Shown here in pieces: positions 19,413-30,641 of a DNA stretch of 64,000 nt. The notes beneath the pieces were generated by a model. That model was not told where the DNA came from, made no database searches, and saw only the letters and a program-made list of their open reading frames with translations. This stretch comes from Trichomonas vaginalis G3 (lineage: Eukaryota > Parabasalia > Trichomonadida > Trichomonadidae), in the NCBI RefSeq assembly GCF_026262505.1, contig NC_067205.1, positions 19,651,645 through 19,715,644 on the forward strand, in the 5' to 3' direction. The position numbers were made by a program, and so were the translations under genes. Every line of letters begins with the position of its first letter. The stretch's first letter is position 1.

Positions 19413-21794
19413 ATGGTTTGCCGTGAATTAAAAATCTTAAAAATATTGATTGAAAAAGGATCAAAATTTGACCACATAATATCAGTTACATTAAATCCTT
19501 CAGATTTTAGAAAAATTTCAATTGAAGAAGGAGTTGATTGGTATAATTCGGATAAAAAATATTATACAGAATACTGTCCAATCCATGCAATAGTTTATCA
19601 ATGGAGAGTTGATCTTGTAGAATATTGTATCAAATGTGGATTGAATCTTAATATATTAGACTCACAAGGAAATACATTGATGCATTATGCTGCATATAGA
19701 TCAGAAAACTTCAATAAATATCAAATTGCTGCGATGATTAATCAATATGCTTTAAATCATTTACCAAACTATCAAAATTCGATTGAGAATATTCTCAAAA
19801 AATTAGATTATGTTGACACAAGCAGCATAATTAATTCTTATGGAAGTAAGTTTGGTATCTTCGATCAAAATGCAAGTATGTTGAAATTTCTTTATAAAAA
19901 GAAACTAAGCATAAAAGCGAAAAATATTGATGGATTTCAACCAATTCATTATGCAGTGATGAAGAATTTCGAAGCTGTGAAGTTCCTTATTGAAAAAAGA
20001 GCTGATCTTGGAGCAATTGGAAATGATCGAAGAATTCCACTCCATCATGCTATTGCACATGGAACACCAGAAATTGTCAATCTTTTATTAAGCAAAAAAT
20101 TGAATTATGATATTCAAGATTTTAAATTAGATTATCCAATCAACATGATTGTTAATCAGAAATATAACGGCATCATTATTTGAATCCTTCAGGTACTTGT
20201 AAAATATGGAGTTTCATTAGATTCCCCTTCATTTAGCGATGGCGGTCCAATATTATTTGATTATCTGAAAAACTATAATGTGTTAAAGTTCTTAATTGAT
20301 AATGGGGCTGACTTGAATAAGAAAGATTTGAAACAAGATACAGCTCTTTCTCATTGCCTTTCTCAAAATAATTATATTGGGGCGAAAATGCTTCTTGATG
20401 GCGGAGCCAATGTCAATGAAAGTAATCATGACACAAAATCTAACTTATTTGAATGTTTCAATCCTAAATTTATGAAACTGGTTCTTGAATATCATCCAAT
20501 ACTTTTCTTTGATGCACCAAAATTTTATATTTTAAACAGAAGACTTGATGTTGCTAAAGAATTGATTAGATATTATCCGAAAGAAGACCATTATTTAATA
20601 TATAATGCTGCAATATCCCTTTGTTCTTATGATATGGTTAAATATCTGATTGATCATAATTTTGATTTTGACTCTCGAAGTATTGATGGGATGACACCAA
20701 TTTTTGATGCAATACGATTTAACCAAATTGATATTCCCAAACTACTTATTAATAGTGGTGCCAATCTTGAAAATACAGATATTAATGGAGAAACAGCTAT
20801 ATTGTATGCAACATCATTTCTTTCAAGAGGAAAATTTGGAAATAATCATTTGAATATGCCAAACATCAACAATATGAACGATCTTATTAAGTTTCTAATT
20901 GATTGTGATGCAAATATTAATACCGAAAATAAATCTCATAATAACTTACTCCAAAACTCAATTGTTAATGGGAATATTTTACTATATAACAAATTAAAAT
21001 ATCTAGGTATCAAAACTCAGCTCATCAACAACGAATCTCTAGACTCGTTACGCAAAAAGATAAAAGTTACTGGAGAAACATTATTTACGTATATTGTTAA
21101 GAATGACAATATAATATTCCTTGAATTATACAATTCTATCATTGTTGAAGAGAAAAAGATTCCTGACATAAATGTCCAAAATGTATCAGGAGAAACACCT
21201 ATCATGTGTGTTATTAAATATAACAAAAATCCTGCATATTTAACATTGTTGATCAGAGGAGGCGCAGATGCAGATCAGGAATATCAAGGAAAGACACCTT
21301 TACAAATTTGCATCGAGAACGAATACACAGACAAAATAAGAGCATTTCTTCAAAACGAATGTTGTGATCTCAACAAGAAGTTTGATAATAGAATGAGTTA
21401 TTTCCATCTCGCAATCAAGATGAATAAGAAACTTTCTATGCGAGCACTTGCATCATATGTATTTCCAGATTTTGTTGACAAAGACGGAAATTCATATCTT
21501 CACTATGCTGCATTGTCTAATGATCGTGAAATTACATACATTTGTCTTCATGTTCAAGAGAAATACATTGTTTACAACAATGAAAACATGAGTCCATTGA
21601 TGCTTGCATCATCAATCAACTCATTCCGATACATTGATCAATTCATTGATTTTTGCGATAAACACTGGATTCCTATCAAAGACAAATATCGATCATTATT
21701 TCTTGCAGTAATGAATAGAAGTTTTGATTCTTATTATTCAATCTTGAAAATAATTTTATGTTCTGTTGACCCAAATTCAGAAAATACGAAATAG
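19413..21794 (+). pseudogene. Ankyrin-repeat protein 2, 5'-truncated, in-frame TGA
   Basis: Homology to the family begins abruptly at about 19,400, equivalent to roughly residue 500 of the array ankyrin protein; the first ~500 residues are absent and the DNA upstream is unrelated. ATG 19,413 aligns with the Met of PIMLCND in paralogs. A TGA at 20,181-20,183 (ATTATTTGAATCCTTCAG) replaces CAA of the array copies; the frame is otherwise open to TAG at 21,792. Compared with the array copies it has an insert of about 50 residues after MHYAAYRSE (residues ~95-145). From about 21,321 onward the DNA is almost identical to the array units, so this gene's 3' end is the left edge of the tandem array. 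Probably a pseudogene. Confidence 0.75.
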
Positions 21795-22141
21795 TACATG
21801 AAAGTATTGCGTTTTTATAGTTCTTTCAGCAATTCATCATCATTCAGAATCATTTAATTCCATCATGACAATTATTCAATATGAAATAATTTCTAACGCT
21901 AAGTCAAAGAATGAGAACAAACAATGAATTGTGTTTTTTATTTTTTATAAAATTTTATTATTTTATTGTTATAAAAAATTTTTTTAAGTGGAGTAATGAT
22001 ATCTAATAATTATATCATAAAAATCTCAAACATTTCTTAATGATTCATTTACCTGTTTCATGCATTTTCTAATTTTTTGCAATATCTATGTCAGTTAACC
22101 GTTTGAGCTTAAAATTGAGGGGAAAAAATGAAATAAAATGT
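21795..22141. other. Convergent 3' spacer (copy A; also four more copies)
   Basis: Lies between the ends of the ankyrin gene 2 and Ig-like A frames. The first ~100 bases (about 21,818-21,905) match the last coding bases of ankyrin gene 1 (TTCTTTCAGCAATTCATCAT), so an older C-terminal coding tail persists as noncoding sequence. Then come long T and A runs suitable for 3'-end formation of both genes. Equivalent spacers are at 30,296-30,641, 38,801-39,148, 47,308-47,655 and 55,745-56,092. Confidence 0.7.
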
Positions 22142-25100
22142 TTATTTACAAGCTTTACATAAGGTTAATGTTAATGAAAAAATGTTTTTTGGAATTGAAA
22201 AGATGTTATTATGTTTGTCATCTTTTATACTGTTGGGAACTAGAAAAAACATTAATGGTTGATGTGAAGATGATTTGTTGTCATCATCAACAACATAGAT
22301 ATCAAATGAATGAAGACCACATGAAACAGAATCAAGAGGAACATATTCTGAGAACGGACGAGAATTACTGTCATAAATACTAAAAGATGCCAAATCTTTA
22401 TATATATCTTCATCAAGTTTGTACTTTATTGTTAATGTTCCAATCTCATCAAGATCTTCAACAACACCATAAATATAAAACTTTTTATTGACATCTTTGA
22501 TGAGTGTTTGATTATCTCTCGTTGTTAATGATATTGATGGTGAATTATAATAATATTCAAATGTCGATAGAAAAGTATTGGATGATTTATTTGATTCATC
22601 AACTGCAATGACTTTAAAATAATGTAATGATTCATTAAGTTCTGAAGGGAATTCTAAATCAATGGTAAATGGATGCTCATTAACATTTAAGATTTCAATA
22701 GATTTAATATAAATGATGTTGTTGTCAATGTAAAAGTTGATTGTTACATTACCAAAACCATCAAGATCGATAACTTTACCTTCAAGATGAATACTACTGT
22801 TCAAACCTCGATGATATATACCATTATCGAATTCGTCCACAACTATTTCTGGTGGATTGTATTCGTAATATAGAGTAACGTGTTCTTCGTTTGATTTCTT
22901 GTTACGCTCATCACAACAATAAATTGTGATCTTGTGAAGAGATTCAGATAATGTTGATGGAAATTCAATTTGTTTAGAAAAAGGGATAATGCATTCTGAA
23001 CTCATTTCTTCTGAAGGTAATTCTGGATATAAATCTTCATCAAATTTGTAAAAAATTGAGATGCTACCTGTACAGTCTGAATCTTGAATTGTGCCGATGA
23101 TATTTATTGATTTGTTTGTAGTTCTGTAGAATGTAATACTATTTTGTGTTGAAACAGAAATAATTGGTATTGAAAACAAATTCAAATGTTTTACTGTAGT
23201 TTGATGATAATTTGCCGAAGCTATCTTCAATCCAAATGAAAATCGTGTGATTACTGTCTATATTGTATTGAGCAAAGTATTCCGATGCTGCAATAGAAAA
23301 TGCAAAATCATGTTCATTTGTGATTATAACATTTTCAATTTCATGTCGATCACTATTGTCGAGGACGTAATAGAAGTTGACATGTTCAGCATTGTTGTCG
23401 TTTGTGAATGTTCCTGTGACAGAGATATTTGTATCAACTTTATTGTGGTATACTGATTGCGGTTCTTTGATGACAATGAGAGATAGACTGTTGAATATAT
23501 ATGTGAAATTGATGGTTTTTCATTTGATATCTTAATATCTTCATCCATGCAATAAATCGTGATTTTGTGAATACCTTCACTCAAATATGATGGAATGTTG
23601 ATGTTTTTAGTGAATTCATGATTTGAGGAATTATAAATTGTTATCGTTTGGAGAGGGAGATCTGAATGAGAATCATCAAAATAGTATTTTATTGAAACTT
23701 TATCACTTCCATCAAGATCGGTAACGTTTCCTTTGATTTCAATTTGTTCGTTGACCCCGCGTCGAAGTTCTTGATTGTTATTTGTTGTGATAGAGATAGA
23801 TGGTCTGTTATGATTGAAAATAAATTCATATTGTAGATGCTCTGATTCTATTAGAGTAGAATCAACTGCCCATATATATATTTTGTGAGATCCTTCTTGG
23901 AATGATGATGGAATTTGAATTGTGAAATTAAATGAATAATTTCCATTTTGATCAATGATTTCGATTGGTTCTGATGTCATTTTAATTTCACTTTCATTAT
24001 CAAACTTGCAATATATATCAATTTGATCTTCACCACCACGATCCGAAACAGTTCCATTAACTGTGATGTTGTTATCTGTATTCTTCAAATATGATGGCTT
24101 AGGAATTGTAACAATACTGATGTTAGGATGTATATAAATGTACTCAAATGAAATATTATATAATCTGCTCTTTAAAGTATCTTTTTCTAAATATAAATGA
24201 ATTGTATTAGTGAATTCTGGTAAATCATTAGGAAGATTGATTGAATTAGAGAAATTTTTACCACTTGAATCCACTTCAACACTGAATGAATTTGATTTTT
24301 TGGAATTTTCGTTGAAGTAGTATACAATTGTGGCATTGTTTTCTCCATTTGAATATATTGCAGTTCCTGATAATGTAAATGTTTGATTACTCATCTTTAT
24401 AATTTCGGTTGTATTTATACTTAAATTAGATAGATTAAGTTTATCTGTATATCCAATTGAAAATTCAAAAGAATTATTCATAGAATACTGACTATGGCAC
24501 TTAGCTTGCAAAGTTATTGTGTGATCACCATAACCTAAATCCCAAATGTCAATCGTTTTATATTTAAAACTTGGTTCACTGCCATATTGAAAATATACAT
24601 ATTTAACCTTTTGTTCTGAATCAATATAAATGAATAACTCTACTGGATCAATTGGAACATAATATATAATATATCCAACAAGCAAATTCATTGGCGGTGG
24701 AAAAGAATACATTTTGCTAATATATTCAAATGAAACGGAAATTTCAACTGGAAATCCTATAATATCAAAACCAATACTATATGTTCTACTATTAAAATCA
24801 TCTATTATTAAATAAAAATTAATTGTATTTCTGGTTTGTGGTAAATCATCTGGAATATGGATTATTTTTTCGAAATTTTTACCATATTTATCCACTTCAA
24901 CCGTGAATGTATTTGAATTTTCAAAATTATTGTTGAAACAATATATAATTGTAGCTGTTGATTATCCAATTGAATATCTAGCTCTTCCTGATAATGTAAA
25001 ATCTTTATCAACGTCCTTTGTGATTTCTCTTTGGCTAATATCAAAACTTGGTAGATCGAGTTTATCTGTAAATCCATATGAAAATTCAGAAGTTACATTA

Positions 25101-26140
25101 TCAGAATATTGATTTGAACCCTTAGCTTGCAATTTTAATATGTGATCACCATAATCTAATCCATGAAAATCAATCGATGCGTAATCATTATAGTTTGAAC
25201 AATTTAATGTTTCATATTGTTTCGTAGTTTTTAGTAATGAATCAAAATAAAAGTATATTTCCACAGAATCAACAGGAATATTATATAGTTCAAAACTAAC
25301 ATTCAAACCTTCTGTTGATTGATATGAATAGAATTCTTTCGGTGGTACGATGATTTTAATTGAAATTCTTGTAATATTGAACGAAATATGATAAATTCTG
25401 CTTATTGAATAATTTTTTTCTAAATAAAAATAAATTGTATTTGTGGTTTCTGGTAAATCACTGGGAATTTTGATTGAGATGGAGAAATTTGTACCATTAG
25501 AGTCAACTTCGACATTGGTTGAATTAGGATTTTCATCATTTTTGTTGAAATAATACATAATTGTAGCTGTTGAATTTCCTTTTGAATAACTGGCAATTCC
25601 TGATAATGTCAATTCTTGATCAATATTTTTCCTTAGTTCAGTTGAATTTATATTTAAGTTTGATAGATTAAGTTTATTTGTATATCCAAATGAAAATTCA
25701 TAAGATATATTATTAGATTGTTGATCATCACATTTGGCTTGTAAAGTTAATATGTGGTCACCATAATCTAAACCGTAAATATAAATATAATCAGATTCAT
25801 TTAATTGTGTTTTGCCATTTGTGTAATAGTACTCATAATCTTTTTGTAATGAATCAACATAAAAATATAAATACATATAATTACCTGGAATGTTATAAAA
25901 AGTAATATTATATTCAAATCTCCATGAATATGAATAGGTTTTCTCAGGAATATAAGATAATTCAATCCTAAATCCATTATTTTCAAGTAAATTTTTATTG
26001 TTGTTAAGTTTATGATTATGATTTAATTCGATTTCGTTTTCCGAAAAATTATCTTCCGAAATTTCAACAAAGTTGTTCGGTTTTCCAGCATCATTTTGAA
26101 ATTCTGATTTACTTTCACTTAATAATGTATTATGAAACAT
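22142..26140 (-). pseudogene. Ig-like/beta-sandwich repeat protein, copy A
   Basis: I do not recognise a named gene. The ATG is at 26,140. Residues ~1-60 are Asn/Glu-rich and disordered. Then come about three long repeats (~210 residues) marked by LDYGDHILTLQAK, STATIMYYFN and SDLPETTNTIYFYLEK, followed by about six shorter repeats (~100-120 residues) marked by GNVTDLDGSDKVSIKYYFDD and LSEGIHKITIYCMDE. These look like bacterial-type Ig/cadherin-like beta-sandwich domains with many N-glycosylation sequons, as on adhesive surface proteins. No signal peptide or membrane anchor is seen. TAA at 24,962 interrupts the frame exactly where paralogous repeats have Asn, and it is shared by all copies. 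Private to this copy are a 2-base deletion at ~23,170 and a 1-base deletion at ~23,518. The final stop is in TAAACA. Confidence 0.6.
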
Positions 26141-26570
26141 TCCTTTTTCGTTAATTCGTTCATTTATCTTGATTTCGGAAATATTTTTGCTTCATGGTTA
26201 TAGTGTAGTGATAATATGTAATGTTAAGAATTATCATATTTTGTAGATGTAACAGAACAAATGTAATTTCTTGTTTCAAAATTATTTGTATTAAATTTAA
26301 AAGTTTTTGGATAGCTGTCGTTCATTTTCATTCATTTATTGCTGTTATTCGTAATAGATTGTTTCTTTGTGAATGAAATTTGACTCTATGCCTTCAAATT
26401 AATGAAAGCATTCATCAAATTTCGGATTAAAAAAATATTGATAATTTTGTTTGTTTTCTACGGGCACTTTATGACCCAAAAAGTATATAAAATTGGAATT
26501 ATCTTGATTATGATTATTTTTATTTCTGAGGCATAACAGTATTTGAATTAAAAATAATCGTAGTTGCGAA
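26141..26570. promoter_or_regulatory. Divergent promoter region, Ig-like/ankyrin (copy A)
   Basis: About 430 bp separate the two start codons, so both genes must be driven from here. AT-rich; no convincing TCAYWW initiator is found close to either ATG, unlike the DNase and TPR genes. A 73-codon minus frame at 26,399-26,620 overlaps the ankyrin start and looks accidental. Equivalent regions are 34,644-35,073, 43,153-43,582, 51,591-52,019 and 60,096-60,525. Confidence 0.5.
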
Positions 26571-29500
26571 ATGACACTTTTTTGGTTGATGGAGTGGAGC
26601 TTACATGCAAAATTCATCAAGAACGCTGCATATTTAAATCATTTGGATGAAATTTATAAACAATTTTCAAAGCATTTAGACATTTTACAAAGGATTAATT
26701 TTTTTTATTACAAATCTGATCCAACTATCAAAAGATATGAATTAGATTCAAATGAACTCCCAGAATTCTTAAGATTATTCCCGGAAAAAGAGGATCCTCA
26801 AGCTTATATTAATTATTGTCAAGAAAATGGAATTATTCATAGCTTTGACATTTATAATTATTCTTCATCTAAAAAAATTGTAGTTAGTCGTATGAAATTA
26901 CATATTGATTTATCTGATCTCGATATAAAAGAAAGTTTTAATTCATTTGTTGTAATTCATACTATTTTTCTTTATTACGGCAGTATAAAGAATGCATTAT
27001 TTTCATTTCACGAAATTGATGTTAAATATCAGCCAATTATCATTGATGAAATTAAAAACAATAATTTAATCAAAGATGCCAATTTGAAAAAGGGATCAAA
27101 AACACTCTTGATATATGCATGTGAAAATAACTTTACAGAATTGGCAATGGCGTTACTTGAATTACCTGCTGATTACAAAATAAAAGATGAACTTGGAAAC
27201 ACATCTATTTATTATTGTATTAAGAATTCTAATTCTTTATTAGTTCAAAATCATTTTCAATATAGTATTTACTTACTTGATCAAAACAATAGTGTATCAT
27301 TTCCACTTGACTTAGCTCTTAAATCATCTGATGAATTGATTAAAACACAAGTCTGTAAATATTTCTTTCATCATAAATGGAATATTAATGATGAAGGTGA
27401 AAAAATGAAACAATACTTTAAAAAAGCCAGCGATGAAATCAAAGTTGAGTTAATACACAAATCAATTGAAATTTTCAATTCTCAGTATTATTCATTCTTT
27501 TTCGAAAATGTTGATGATCAATTTATTGACAAATATGATTTACTTACTTATGCATATGTAAATATCGTAAAACCAAATGAATCAGAAGGTCAAATTTATG
27601 CTTTATTGTATCAATTGTTGATAAGAAATGTAAGTATATCGAAATTGACAGAAGCAATTATTGAAAGAAAAGATGTTTCATTCTTCAAGTTCTTATTCTC
27701 AAATAATGATAAAAGTAAAAGAAAAATTAGCGATATTATTTTCAGTAATGGAAAAACTTTAAGAGCAGTTTTGAGCGACCTTGCGTCAGAAGACAAATGT
27801 TACAAAGAAATGCTTGATAGCATTACTTCTAATTTCAAAATAACAGTCAGTACATGGGAAATTATTGAATATCAAATGGCGACGTTTAGAACTCTTTTTG
27901 AAGGTGATCAAAATCTAATATATCAAGAGTTTATCTCCGAACCAATGTTATTTGTGATTTTCAATTTTTTAAAATCAATTTATGATGGAAACACATCTCA
28001 AGTCCTATATTGTATTAATAATGGTATGGATGTTAATATTGTTTTTGATGGTATTCATCCAATAATGCTTTGTAATGACCTAGAAATGCTAAAATTATTG
28101 ATAGAAAAAGGCTCAAATTTTGCTCAAAAAATTTCCTTAACTGTTAGTCCATCCACAGTTTTGGGAATGGAATGGTTTAATCCAGAACACATTATTGATT
28201 CAGAGTCAAATTATTATGTCGAATATTATCCAGTTCATGCTATTGTTCGATATTGTAATCATGAAATGTTGAATTACTGTGTTTCTTGTGGATTGAAACT
28301 CAATATTCTTGATTCTCAAAATAACACTTTAATGCATCATGCAGCTGTTAGAGATTCGAAAATCGATCCAAATGCAAGTATGATCAAATACCTTTTTAAA
28401 AAGAAATTAAGTATTAAAACAGAAAATATTGATGGCATTCTCCCCATCCACTTTGCTCTGATAAAAAACCCTGCAGCTGCAAAATTCTTAATCGAAAATA
28501 GAGCTGATCTTGGGGCAAAAGATAGATATGGAGAGATCCCTCTTCATTATGCAGTTGCATACAGTACACCAGAAATTGTTGACCTTTATTAAGCAAAAAA
28601 AGAAATTATGATATTTGTAATAATAATTTACAATATCCAATCAACGCGATTAAATATCAAACAAATACAAGAACGATTATTCAAATCCTTCAAGTATTCG
28701 TTAACCATGGTGCCTCATTAGATCTTCCATCATATTATGATGGAGATACAATAATATTTAAATATTTAAAGAATTACGAAGTTTTAAGGTTCTTAATCGA
28801 TAATGGTGCCGATCTAAATCATACTAATTATAAAGTTGGAACACCATTGTCAGAATGCATAATTACCGATAATTACGTTGGAGCCAAAATGCTTCTGGAA
28901 GGTGGTGCTGATGTAAATCAAAGCAACCACATGGCTAAATCGGTATTGTTCATGTGCAAAAATACAGAATTCATGAAGTTAATCTTACAATTTCACCCCA
29001 TTCTTTATATGGATTCTGTCAAGCTCTATATAAGACGGAGGTATATTGAAATTGTAAAGGAATTAATCAAGTATTACCCAAAGGAAGATCACTATTCAAT
29101 CTTTGCTGAAGCAATTAGTATTGGTTCTTATGAACTTGTAGAATATATGATTTATCATGGTTTCGACTTTCATTCAGCAAGTATTGATGGTAAAACTCCT
29201 ATCTTTGATGCAATTTTGTATAATCAGGTTGATATTCTCCAACTCCTCATTAAAAGTGGTGCTGAGCTTGAATTCACTAATATTTATGGAGAAACTGCTC
29301 TTATGGCAGCAACATCTATGCTCTCTCAAACATTGGAAATGAATGATTATATGAAGCTAATAATATCCTATAACCCATCTGATTCATTAAAACTTCTTAT
29401 TAATCAAGGCGTAAATTACCATGCATTAAATAAAAATGGCCATAATGTAACACAAAATGCAATTATTAATGGACTTATTTCAGCTTGGAATGTATTGAGT

Positions 29501-30295
29501 CCATTATCTCTTCCTCCTTTGACAATAAATCAAGAAGAAATAAGAGAACTCCGAGAAAAATTAAAAGACAGTGATGAGACTTTATTTACATATATTTCAA
29601 AGCACGATGACGAATGGTTTTATGCGGTGCACAATAGTATCTTTGAGAACAATGACAAGTACCCTGATGTAAATGAAGCGAATAAATATGGAGAAACTCC
29701 TGTTATGTGCGTTATTAAATATAATAAAAATCCGGCTCTTTTGGCATTACTTATCACTGCAGGTGCAGATGCTGATTTGGAATATAACGGAAAGACGCCA
29801 TTGCAGATCTGTATCGAGAATGAATACACAGACAAAATAAGAGCATTTCTCCAAAACGAATGTTGTGATCTCAACAAGAAGTTTGACAATGAAATGAGTT
29901 ATTTCCATCTCGCAATCAAGATGAATAAGAAACTTTCTATGCGAGCACTTGCATCATATGTATTTCCAGATTTTGTTGACAAAGACGGAAATTCATATCT
30001 TCACTATGCTGCATTGTCTAATGATCGTGAAATTACATACATTTGTCTTCATGTTCAAGAGAAATACATTGTTTACAACAATGAAAACATGAGTCCATTG
30101 ATGCTTGCATCATCAATCAACTCATTCCGATACATTGATCAATTCATTGATTTTTGCGATAAACACTGGATTCCTATCAAAGACAAATATCGATCATTAT
30201 TTCTTGCAGTAATGAATAGAAGTTTTGATTCTTATTATTCAATCTTGAAAATAATTTTATGTTCTGTTGACCCAAATTCAGAAAATACGAAATAG
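26571..30295 (+). CDS. Large ankyrin-repeat protein, array copy A (one frameshift)
   Basis: From ATG 26,571 (MTLFWLMEWSLH) to TAG, the consensus unit encodes about 1,241 residues. Residues ~1-190 are the family's helical N-terminal region (IFLYYGSIKNALFSFHEID). Ankyrin repeats then fill most of the protein, e.g. GSKTLLIYACENNFTELAMA, NTLMHHAAVRDS, GEIPLHYAVAY, LIDNGADLNHTNYKVGTPL and YGETALMAATSM. The C-terminal ~160 residues are the shared cassette (IRAFLQNECCDLNKKFD to HWIPIKDKYRSL), followed by a tail ending DPNSENTK. No membrane segment or enzyme domain. In this copy one T is missing from a four-T run at ~28,585, which shifts the frame after residue ~672; the other copies have the full run, so this may be a consensus error. 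Confidence 0.75.
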
Positions 30296-30641
30296 TACAT
30301 GAAAGTATTGTGTTTTATAGTTCTTTCAGCAATTCATCATCATTCAGAATCATTTAATTCCATCATGACAATTATTCAATATGAAATAATTTCTAACGCT
30401 AAGTCAAAGAATGAGAACAAACAATGAATTGTGTTTTTTATTTTTTATAAAATTTTATTATTTTATTGTTATAAAAAATTTTTTTTAAGTGGAGTAATGA
30501 TATCTAATAATTATATCATAAAAATCTCAAACATTTCTTAATGATTCATTTACCTGTTTCATGCATTTTCTAATTTTTTGCAATATCTATGTCAGTTAAC
30601 CGTTTGAGCTTAAAATTGAGGGGAAAAATGAAATAAAATGT
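30296..30641. other. Convergent 3' spacer (copy B)
   Basis: Same content as the spacer at 21,795-22,141: a vestigial ankyrin tail followed by T/A runs. It differs from its sisters only in homopolymer lengths. Confidence 0.6.

Noticed and set aside
22138..22383. 81-codon plus-strand frame repeated five times at the end of each Ig-like gene
   Set aside because: It is antisense to the Ig-like C-terminus, and its repetition simply reflects the tandem array. Composition is that of a shadow frame.
11269..24964. Alternative genetic code in which TAA or TGA is read as sense
   Set aside because: Several clear genes end at these codons with no homologous extension beyond them (COPA, DNase II and the acidic protein at TAA, the TPR gene at TGA). 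Trichomonads are known to use the standard code. Isolated internal stops are better explained by mutation, error or local readthrough.
26399..26620. 73-codon minus-strand frame in the divergent region, repeated in several units
   Set aside because: It overlaps the ankyrin start on the opposite strand, has no recognisable domain, and its conservation follows from unit identity.
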